Source of the DNA: Choristoneura fumiferana
Taxonomy: Eukaryota > Arthropoda > Insecta > Lepidoptera > Tortricidae
DNA length: 64,000 nucleotides
Direction of reading: 5' to 3'
Assembly: GCF_025370935.1 (NCBI RefSeq)
Contig: NC_133479.1
Location: 13,401,658-13,465,657, forward strand
Part shown: positions 36,901 through 48,900 of the stretch, in pieces
Layout of the letters: each line of letters starts with the position of its first letter
How positions within the stretch are numbered: the stretch's first letter is position 1
The notes under the pieces: model-generated
Database searches by the model: none
What the model was told of the DNA's origin: nothing
The model's input: only the letters and a program-made list of their open reading frames with translations
Translations under genes and position numbers: made by a program

Positions 36901-39900
36901 TTTACAAGCATTTGAGTCGCGCGACCGCGTCGTTCGATTTTCAGTTAGGACACCTATTCGAGTTCAATATGTTTGATCGCGCGTTCGTAAGAGTAAAATT
37001 CGCGCAAAACTACGAAGATCGCGCATTCGCGTTCTATTAGGACGATGCCTTGAGTAACGCCTAAATCAATCAACCTGTTTCTTTGTCTTAATTTCTTCCC
37101 TTTCGATACCTAACTCATATCAAAAAGTAACCTTGATATTGAGTTAAAGCACGCTCATACCACAGTAAAAGAGAACAAAGTAGGTTCACTACGAACAAAA
37201 GTACATCCGTCCATAAAGTTGGCGCCGGTACGCACGCACCCGCCGCACGCACACACTGATAATTTAAGGAGGATTAAGTTTTCTTTAGTCAAGGCTGCGC
37301 TGCCGTCGGTGCCGTACGTTTTGATTTTAGCTCGCTCGTCTTGCGCTCGCTTCGCGAGATGATCACCTTTTACGTTCGCGTACTCGTACTTACGTATTTT
37401 TTGTATTAGGTATAGTTGGAATTAGTAGTATATAACTGTAGTGTGATAGTTTCATGCAAGGACACATAAAAAAAAGATACCTACCTATAAAAATATAGTT
37501 ATAGTATTATATAAGGGAAGCATCTAGTATGTACACAGTCGCCATCACCACTTCGGCGAATTTATAAATAATATTTTTAAATTTAGTATAATAATATTAA
37601 TAATAGAGCGGCAAAGAATCTGATTTCTCTAGACACACAGATATTAGACAATTTTAAGTTAACTTTCATACTAAAATTATTTGTCGGTAGGTAATTAATT
37701 AATCTAAAATAGACATCGACAACCCTAAGCGTCCGCGCCGGAGAAGGCAGTTAAGTCTCCTAAAGGGTCGGAGTGTGCATACTTGTTCTCTTTTACTTTG
37801 CTCATACGGTTCCGTGACAAGCAGCTCGTGACTGTTATGTGGCGGTAAACCTGTCAACACCCATGGGATTCATATTATATGCATTCCTAACATACTATAT
37901 AATGTATGTTGCGCATAATCAGCTTATAAAACCAGCAGACATGTACTGCCGAGTAAAAATAAAGAGACAATATTATACAAATTAAAAAAATATGTATACA
38001 TCAGTATAAAAGTATTAGTGTCAGTGTTTGTATAATTATGTATTTTAACTTACTACGAGTAACCTTTACGACTTGGGGAAATTTCCTTAAGTAACGATTC
38101 TGATTACCGTCTTCTTATATTTCTGGGACACATAAAACAAAATACTTAAACAAATTCAATACGAATTCGGTATAAATTGGTGTTTGGGAGATACAAATTA
38201 CATTATTTACTACAGTTTGTGATCAAAGCAAATTATAAGCTCCATAAAGTTTCATAGCCGGTTTCCCGGTTTCTTGGAACTTAGTCTTTATACCGTGAAA
38301 AATAAGTAAGAACATTAATTTACGCATGACAAACTTAATGATTTGCCGAACTATCATGATATCTATATACCAATTTATTTATATGCATGTTAACCTTTTT
38401 TGCACTGGCATGGTTTATTTGACACTGGCCACTATTAATCTTAAAAGCGTAAAGATAAAAAAAAATACGATTTTCTTTTGTTATCATTTCCATTCGACAA
38501 ACAATAGCTGGAATTGATTTCATTTGTACGCCAATTGATGTAGGTAAGTTGTTTAAAATATTCATAAACAAAAAGAATAGATAAGTAGTAATGGTGTAAA
38601 AAATTAGATTTATTCATTTTATTTTACGTCATTATTACTAGATGTTAGTCGATATTATTTATTTAGCAATGATATCGCGCTTCGGACAAAAACACCCGCA
38701 TAATCTATTCGTTTGGAAATCCACTATTTGAATAGGACCGTAAATAAATTTACAACGAGAGTTACTCATCAATGATTTTAGTATTTACAACGCGAGTTTA
38801 GACTTAATTTAATCATCAATGATTTTAGTGTATAGTTGCGTCGTATTAATCTGTCATCTCCCAGGATAAAAGGATCAAAGAGTAAGCAGAGACCCTATAT
38901 AAGTGAATAAAGAAAAGTATCTTTTATCTTTGTGTCAATCAAACAAATAAATAAAAAAAACCTGAAGAATTTAATGACTTTTTTATAACGTTACCTTATG
39001 AGAAAGGTATTGCTATTGCGTGTGATACAGACGATGAGAAAGAATAAGGAAAGACCTCCAATGAGTACTGAAGACTGAGTAAATAATAATGTGCATTTTT
39101 TTTTATATTAAGAGCGTTGGAAATATTTTGAGTTTCAGAAGTTAAATATTTTTTTAAGTTTATGAAAAATTAAGAAGTTTTTAGTTTCCCTTCTTTCCTT
39201 AAATGGAACTTGTGTTATTTTAGAGAATTACTGTACGTTTTATGATTTAAAAAATCTTAGAAAATTAAAAAAATGTATATTTGTTATTTGCCACAGCTTT
39301 CTGTATTACAAGAAAAATACTAAAATTAAAAAAATGTTGAAACGCAAATATTTTAACAACTACAATTTGGTCCTAATGGTAATTGTGGCCTCGAATTTTT
39401 CGACGATAAAAGGCACAACGTAGCTTATGGCTCTTTAAAACTCATTTAGTCCGACGAAAAAGGATTTAAAGGACAAAATCGATCTATAATGTATCATTAA
39501 GAACATAAATTTTGTTTTAACAGAACCCTAGAACCCTAATATACATTATTTAATTGCATAATTATCAATTCGCTACTTATCTTTTGAAAGAAACACAAAA
39601 TGCTTCTCCTGAAAAGTAAGCATTTTGTAATTGTGGCTCTTTTCGTAGGATACGACGAAATGTCATCTTAGAAGTAAAAGTGGAAGGAAAGCGAAAAAGA
39701 TAGAGACCGAGAATTTATTATACACAGGAAATAAAAGAGAAGGTAGCCGTCATGTCGTATAAGAAAGTCATTCATACTTTAGACGACCAGATGGCCTAGT
39801 GGTTAGAGAACCTGACTACGAAGCTTGAGGTCCCGGGTTGTATGAAAAATTGTTCTCGGGTCTTGGGTGTTTAATATGTATTTTAGTATGTATCTATCTA

Positions 39901-42900
39901 TATAATTATATTTATCCGTTGCTACTACTAGTTGACTAGGTCAATTGGTGTGAATTGTCCCACGATATTTATTTATTTATTTTTTCATCAGCTACACCGA
40001 CAAGAGTGTAACTCTTAAATAAGGAGAGACAATTGACGCATTGTAAGCTTTTTTTTGTTCTTTACAGGTAAATCCAGATGAAAACCGATTACCCGTCATA
40101 TCACATTCATCACCATGTAAGTATTTTATAGCAAAATACTATGTTATGAAAGAAAACATTACACAGATATTGATTCAGTTTCTTAAGATATAAGGTCCTT
40201 GTTCTTATCGGTTTTTATATTTTTTGTACCTACCAATAGACGGGATAAAGCCATATTTTACCGCAATCATATTTATAATAAATATTTTTTTTGATTGACA
40301 TAATTACTTATGACATTAACCCCCGGTTTCACCATCCACTGATTAAATTTATTTGACGAATAAATGTGATGCCCGTCTGTTTGTTTTGCTCGAATAGACA
40401 AAGGCGGCATCACATTTATCCGTCAAATAAAATTAATCAAAAGGTGGTGAAACAGCCCTTAAATGCATCAAAACTCTCAGGAACATGAACCAAACCTGTA
40501 ATTAATGTCATATCATTTGTTGAAGCATCGTGAATCAAGACAGTTGATGTGCTGTCTGTATGTTTCATGTCTCATATGCATGTCTGTTTTCAGCGAAAAA
40601 AACAGCCTGTTATCTACACTGTATTTGCCTTTAGAACCATGTTAATTTATAGTATTTACTGATTAGTGGTGCTCAATAAAGAATATTTGTATTGTATTGT
40701 GCCACTTACACTTGGTAATATCACAGTATTTATATTTGTTTGATAAGAAAGGCATTTTGTAGTGTAACCGTTTCCAAAGTGATAAAAGGTACTGAAATTA
40801 AATTAAGTCACAAACAAGTGACACTAGTAAACAAAATTACGACACAAAATTAATTTCTTTTTCCGCTTAATTGAAATCAACAAAGTTATCTTCCGTAAAG
40901 GACATAATATAAATATTAATAGGTATTATGTAAATTACCAAGATGTCAAAAACAAATTATACACCATTATGCAACTGACAATGAGATCGGTGAAATAAAT
41001 AAATATAATATGACGCTATACCTATTTGTGGCCTTGACTGTACCTAACGAATATTTCAATTAAGCTTTTTGAACATCTTATGTCTCATTAATTCACAGAC
41101 TTTGGAGAAACTGGAGAAAAAGGAACCACTGTAAGTATCTAGTTATAGAATAACATTAACCTTTGATCTTGTGAAAATAATTTCATTTTCGAAATGTCTG
41201 TCTAGATTTTTCTACACTAAAAGTATTTTATGTAAATGTTTTTTTTCTATTATTTCTGCAGTGACTAAGCATAAAAAATTTGGTGCAATCTATTCCCAAG
41301 CAAATACATAGATATTCTTTGAAGACAAAACTTAGTACATGGTGTAAAAGTGTTTATTTAATTTTCTTTATTTCACACTGTTTAGATTTATCAGTACACC
41401 AACTTTTTTGATTATATTCTTTGAATTTTAAACAGATTCCACTTTCCGGACAATGCAAATGCACTGTCAACGACCTATCTCGGATTCTGGCGACGACGAC
41501 AAGTATAAAAGTTGGGCCTCCAGGCCCTCAGGGTCCCATCGGTGCTGATGGTACCACAGGAGCGCCAGGTAAAACGGTAAGGGTAAAACATTATGATTTT
41601 TCTTGAATTTACTTACAAAGAAGCCCATATGTCATGTCTACAACCCCTTAATACCACTACAGCGCTAGATAAGTGATACTTCTGTGTTATGGCTCTTCGC
41701 GAACAATGCGCCTGTTTTTCGTGTTGTTTGTTTTTTGCTGTGTTAGATAGGAAACTTCTACTTACTTAGCTCTATTTGTTGCATTCCATCAAAGGAGATA
41801 GCGTTGCTATATTTTGAATAAACAATAAACTTGTTCATTGTACAATCTACAGTAAACCTGTTGTATCTATAATGAATTATTTTTTTGTCAAAAGGGTCAA
41901 ATGGGCGATCCTGGACCTCCAGGACCTATGGGGCCTAAAGGTGACCGAGGAGAGAGAGGAGAAACTGGGTCATCGGGTCCAGAAGGTCAAACTGGACCGA
42001 AAGGTGAGCCAGGGGTAGATGGCACTCCTGGTCCACAAGGCCCGCCAGGACCACCAGGCCCCGGAAATTTGGTAAGTACTCACAGTATTCAAAGTGCGCA
42101 GAATCGGCCTTAGAATCATGTTCAGTAGTTACCAGGATCCAGATCTTGGCAAAAATAACAGAAAGTACAGAATCAATTTAGTCGAAATCTACATGCACAC
42201 ATCTGGCAAACTCTAATTGTAATGATAATTTGATTTTATTTGCATGTTTCTTTGGTTCAGAAAAGCAAAAGTTACATCAAAAATATCAAAATAGCCTTAT
42301 AATTTTATTTTGAACCAATTTCAAAGAGAAGAAGATAGATAATTAGATAAGCACGTTTATAGTATTTTTTAGCGCTTTGATTTTATTATTACTTACACAA
42401 TGATGCACATATCAGTAAACCATTACTTTGTACTTGTATACAGTTAAACTTTTTATAAAGTAGATATTGATAAGAAGTATTAAGAGCCGAATAGACGAGC
42501 GAAAAGATACAAAATCTATTAACAAAATATAATAATTATGTATATAGATGTATTATTTCAAATTTATATGCAACGAAACATCGTGAGTTAATAGCGACTT
42601 ACTATAGAAGGTAATCTTACAGCATCTTCACAGAAAATACTTAGCAAAAATATATTTTTCCTTAATTATACTACAGCGTCAAGATCAAAGTTTTACGTAA
42701 TAATTACATTTGTATTAATCCAATGCCTCATTTCTCAGGAATCAACGGGATTATTCGTATCCAGTAATCCCAGTGTTGGACCTCAGAATGAGAGGGGGTC
42801 TATGGGTCCTCCGGGGCCTCGAGGGGACAGGGGCTACCCGGGGAACAAAGGAGAGAGGGGATTACACGGGTCCAAAGGCGACAAAGGTGAACGGGTAAGT

Positions 42901-45900
42901 GTATGTAAATTATTAATTATGGTGAACATGTAATTCGTCACGGACTTAACATGAACTTTACATATTCAAAGCTTTATACTTCTGGATCGGCGTCATTGCA
43001 AATATAAACCCAATAGCTTACAGTGAAAGGTGTTCATTCAAAGTGTAATTGTAATGGATAAAAGCCCTTTTTAGGGTTCCGTACCTCAAAAGAAAAAAAC
43101 GGAACCCTTATTAGGATCACTTTGTTGTCCGTCTGTCTCTCTGTCAAGACCCTTTTTCTGAGGAACGCGTGGAGGTATCAAGCTAAAATTCATATCAAAT
43201 ACTCAGGTGTACTCTCCCTTAGAGCTGTGAAAAAATCAAACTTTTAAGCCAACGCAATCAAAAGATTTATACTGCAAATTTTCGACACTCGCAAGGGAAT
43301 CAAAACCTACAGTGTACTTCCCGTGAACTCAGGATTTTGAAATTTTGTACGAAGCAACGTCTTATAGCAGAGATAAAGGAAAAGGGTTTACTAATGTTTC
43401 GGTGAATAACGTTTGGCAATCTGTTTCATTTCGCAACTTTTCATTTCCCAACTGTTTAATATTTCTGAAACTGTAAATATTTCAGGATTTTTATAAAACT
43501 AACCTAACCTAACCCATAGGGCTCTACATAATGGCCCTGAAATAAATCCTGAAATATTTACAGTTTCGAGTTTTCGAAATGAAAAGTTGCGAAATGAAAC
43601 AGGTTGCCAAACGTTACGTTGCGAAAATGCAGTACTCGAGGAAAAGTTGCGAAAAGCATAAATTTTTAGTTACATCATAATATAATAAAAGTATTCGTAC
43701 AGAACCGCAGGTGCGCGAGTACGACTCGCACTTGGCCGGTTTTTTTTCCTTTTGACATGAAAGTGAAAGGAATATGCAGTTGGGAAAAGGCGAGACATTT
43801 TGTTAGGCTTTCATTATGATTGGTACGTAGGTGTAGAAAAGGTCAAATGCGTCTCATTTACACGTAAATTTAAGGCTAAGATCACATTACTTCAGTTCAA
43901 AGTGAAATTCATTAACAAGAAATTTAAATATGCTCTCCCATTTAATATTATAAAATTCTTTTCAAATTTAACCTTTGGCCGATCCGCATTCCTCACAATA
44001 TTTCCATAACAAGATTACCCGATTACCCCATCTTTACATAAAACACTTTGTCACAAAGGGCGCACTTACGAAATCAAAATAAAATCTCTTACGACCCTCA
44101 CTAATTTAGTAGGTACGCGTAGAATAAATTCGGGGCTAACGCAATAAGCGCTGGCTTGACCCTCGTAACAGGACGTTATGTTACCTTCCACCCGTGAGCT
44201 TATAACTGTGTTACTAGGGTTACGTCGGATTGAGGGGTCCTCATGGTGTGAAGGGCGAAAGAGGCTTGCCCGGCCGAGATGGTACCCCCGGCCTTCCAGG
44301 CGCGCACGGACGGCCAGCAGAAAAGGGCGAGAAAGGTAACAAACTAACTCAACCATCAAATTTTATGTTTCACTATGACCCTTATTTATGCACGGGGAAC
44401 TCGTTTGCAAGATTTTAGGGCTATATTGCAACGATTTGGAAAAATCTTTATTTTTTACGCCGGACCTTTTGAGCAGTGTCAAACGTACAGGTTCGTTTTA
44501 TTGCCGTCGAACGAACGTAATTTTCCGCTCTTTATATTCTTGTGAGACATTTTATTTCTGCTCCAAAGAATGTTGTTTTCTGAAAATGAGTTTTGTTATT
44601 CCGTCGCGCGCGTTACAAGTTCTGTATTGGTGTTTGACATAGTTCACAGGTCGTATTTTTATTCAATTTGTCACACTCGTTGCTTTTATTTGTTTGTTAT
44701 AGTTTTATTTGTGTTTTGTTTTGATTCGGGACATTGTTACGGGGAATCGATTTTGTTTTGTTTTGTTTTCAACGAAAAAAAAATCTAACGTTTCAGTTAT
44801 ACTTAAGGTATTCAAATGTGGCCATGATTTTGCAGTTTCGTTCTGAACTCCTTATAGCCACTTACTATTTAACAGGTGCCCAGGGCCAGCCAGGTCCTCC
44901 TGGCCCTCCCGCGCCATTCGCCGCCGACAATATTATTCCAACAGAGGCCGAAAGTAGTGGTAAGAATATCTCTAATTACTCACTTACATGTCAAGAATAA
45001 GAGCATGAGGAGTCAAAATAGTATTTTCACTTCTCATGCTCGTAATTTTGTGTGTATGCTGGATCTAGGCGACATAAAATGACTTTTTATGCTCTAGTGC
45101 ATAAAGTAAAATCTTCGTCTTAAGACCAAGGTAATCAGGTGTCAGCCACAATTAAAAAAGTTTCTACATATTTTTTTATAATTATTATTTATTTACCCGA
45201 CTGCAAGGAGAAGTATTGTTTTTCGCGCGTATCTTGTAAGTATGTAATATTCTTTATTACCGCATATCTCTCAAACCGCTGGACGGATTTAGACGATTAA
45301 GGTATCATTAGAATCTTCCCAGCAACCCAGTGTCCTTAGATAGGTGACGTTAAAAAAATGGCGGCTGTGAGATGCAAATAATTGGGGTAAACAATTTTTT
45401 TTTTCTAATACTAATAATGTAGGTAGGTTTTAAAGTCAATGGATAAGGATCTCAAAAAACTATGTCATGGCTGTTACATAGTAAATAATAAACGTCAAAA
45501 TGTTACTTCAAAATATTAAAAACTAAAATGAAGACTATTATTTTTAGGAAGCTGTAATTTTGCATGGATATATTTAGCAACTATGCCAACAAAGTGGTAA
45601 AATAAAAAAATAAATTTTTTTTTTTAGGGTAGTGTAGACGTAAAGTGAGGGTAAAACTTTTTTCTCGTGTAATATTACAGTGTATGGTATCGTTGGATAG
45701 GTCTTTTAAAATCATTACAGGGTTTTGAAGACGATTTTTCGATACAGTGATTCATTTTCAAAATATACAACTTTGAAGAACAAATTTTTGTTGAAATCTA
45801 GCGTCACTCGCCCTCTTAAAGCTAAACTGTTTGTTTAAAATTTTTGAAAAAATTCACTATGGTATTAAAATTATCAGATTAACAAATAAAACTATTACGG

Positions 45901-48900
45901 CTAAATTTGCTTCAGGATTCTTAGTAGGTAGTTTAACAGTAAATAGCACCCTAACTTGTAAAATATACTTACTTTGAAAATGACGTACAAGATACAAAAT
46001 CCTTAAAAATATTACTTATAGGTACGGATAGTCTGATTTTGACGGCTGCGAAACCCTATCCTGGGCGTGTCCGATATAGTCTTGGCCGGTTTTTGTATAA
46101 TAATGTTACCTATCTACCTATATGCAAAACAGAACAATGTGATTCACGAAAAGGTGCTTAAATAAATAAATCGAAATATCGAAAATACAAACTGAAATAT
46201 AGATATAACGTTTTAAACGTTCGTGATTCTCACTCATAGTCAAAATAAATACGGGACTTATCACGCTATTTTTACACACGTAATATTTACCTCGACGTTT
46301 CGGCAACGTTACAGTTGCCGTGGTCACGAGCCGCGAGTTGCGGTGCCGTGGTAAATATTACGTGTGTAAAAATAGCGTGATAAGTCCCGTATATGGTATT
46401 TTGACTATGAAATATAGATCCACAGAAAAACCAGAAAATATAAAACCAGCGCTGGGAATCGAACTGGTCTTATTTTTCTGTTTTTTTCTGTGCATCTATA
46501 TTTCAGTTTGTATCTTCGATATAGGTTTTACGGGATGACCGTAAAAGTAACAAAAAATTTGGAATTGAAATAAAAAATACAAAAAGATTCCAAAAATACA
46601 ATCTTAAATAAATCGAAAGCGCTGAAGCAGGCGACCCGTGCAGCCCACGCTGCCCCTCCCCCCCCCCCTAAGTTACCCCGTAACTGACCGGACGGAACTC
46701 TCTTCCGCCGAACTTGAAGCGGCATAAAGGCAGGGAGAGAGGGAGAACGCAGAGAGGAACATAAGGGGACTCTCAGCCACCATTCAATCGAAAGATGAGA
46801 CAGACCAAGCAATTACAACCCTCACAAACTACCTAAGGACCACTAAAACCAACGCTTCCGAGGTAATACCGGACACGAATGACAAAAGACAACCACTCCC
46901 CGACGAAATTAGGTTACTAAATGGTAATGGCGGACGAACGATGACAGCGCGAAGGAAGGAAGGCATGGTAACGCATATAAAATGCGAGTCCCAAATAGTA
47001 TTGTTGCGATAAAGTGATAGTCTATCGATAATATCGATAGTATCGTGGCCTTGAAAATCATTCATACTATCGACAGACGGCGGCAAATTAAAAAAAATGA
47101 GGCTGACGACACTTGCTGTACACTGATTAAACGATGTTGATACTTAAATATTATTAAAATTTTCCAGATATTCAATTATACTCGGGACTCTTCAAGCTGC
47201 ATCAAAATTCATGTAGTAAAGTGAGAAAGGTGATGGTGCACTTTAGGAGTCCCTTGGTAAATTTTATTTTATAAACTGTGTCAGTGCCCATTTACGTACA
47301 GTCCAGACGCATAAATTTTTGGACCATTTTGACCAAATTGGCACTGAATGTATCTTCTAATATTTGAATTCTAACATAATTTTATAGTCATTGTAGTCAT
47401 GGCTGAGACCATGGAGGACCTCGGTGCTATGCTCGCTGACCTCAGTAGAGTTTCCGACCGAGTTGGCCTGAAAATGAACATGGACAAGACGAAAGTCATG
47501 TCTAATGTCCATGTTGTACCAACTCCCGTAATAGTCGGAGACTCTGCGCTCGAAGTTGTTGACGACTATGTATACCTGGGACAAACGGTCCAGTTAGGTA
47601 GGTCCAACTTTGAGAAAGAGATCACTCGTCGAATCCGACTCGGCTGGGCAGCGTTCGGGAAGCTTCGCAGTGTCTTTTCGTCCAAATTACCGCAGTGTTT
47701 GAAGTCAAAAGTCTTTGACCAGTGTGTGTTGCCAGTGATGACATACGGATCTGAGACGTGGGCGCTAACGATGGGCCTCATGAGAAAACTCAAAGTCACT
47801 CAGAGGGCTATGGAGAGGGCTATGCTCGGGGTTTCTCTGCGGGATAGAATTAGAAATGATGATATCCGCAGTAGAACTAAGGTTACCGACATAGCCCGAA
47901 GAATTGCGAAACTAAAGTGGCAGTGGGCGGGGCACATTGCTCGCAGGACGGATGGCCGATGGGGCCAGAAGGTTCTCGAATGGCGTCCGCGGACCGGGAG
48001 ACGAGCTGTCGGTAGGCCTCCAACAAGATGGAGCGACGACTTGGTTAAGATCGCGGGATCGCGGTGGATGCGGAAAGCACAAGACCGGTCTGAGTGGAGA
48101 GCCTTGGGGGAGGCCTATGTCCAGCAGTGGACGTCTTTCGGCTGACATGATGATGAACATAATTTTATAACATTTGCAATTTGAGGATGGTAGGAGGTTG
48201 AATTAAACAAAAAGTTATTTATTTATTTCTTGTTACAGAAGTTTCAAAAGTATTTAAGCCGAACTAATGACAATATGACAATTTTGACAGTCTCAAAAAT
48301 GATACCAGATTAAAGTTTCGTAAAAAATGCTTGGACAGCTTTCGCTGGCCAGTCTTTATGCGTGTTGGTTTTACCACCACTTAATGTTTACTCAGTTCCC
48401 CAAGAGATGGCACTGTGCAATGTATGGCAATTAAAATTGTCGTTTCATTTTGTTGTATTATTAATTCAATTATTCAATTAAAATTGTTGATATCCGTACC
48501 CCCTCTTCTAAACTTTTTTTTGGCCAAATCATTCCTCAGTGGCTTATTCATGTCGTTCATGTCACAAACAACGTATTAATATCAGCGCCATCTGTCAGTT
48601 TAGCAGGGTACTCGATAGTCATAGCTCACTTGAAAAAAAGTCTGCACCTCCTTCCTAAGAAGCGTCATAAGATTTAGGTGCAAACTAAACTCAATCGACT
48701 GTAGTGGCTACCCCTCCATTTAGGGGTTGAATTTTTATAGCCTGTCCTAGCCGAAGATTTTCTCGACAGATTAGTAAAGTTTGCTTTGAAATCCGTTCAG
48801 CCGTCCTCACGTAATGCGCGGTCAAATAAACGACAAACAGATAAACAGACAAAAATTCTTAAAAACTGTTGGAACGTGTTCTGTTATCGATTCAAAGTAT

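Larger units (their letters stand above)
24958..40067 (+). other. Mp intron 1, 15.1 kb, repeat-rich
   Basis: GTAAGT donor at 24958; acceptor after a T-rich tract ending TTTACAG at 40067. I found no additional collagen-like exon inside. It contains SINE, MITE, RTE-tail and family C copies listed separately. Long first introns often hold enhancers or alternative first exons, but nothing here shows one directly. Confidence 0.7.

Noticed and set aside
36704..36976. 91-codon open frame, Arg/Ile-rich
   Set aside because: Lies wholly inside the CpG-rich MITE with direct repeats; open because of composition.
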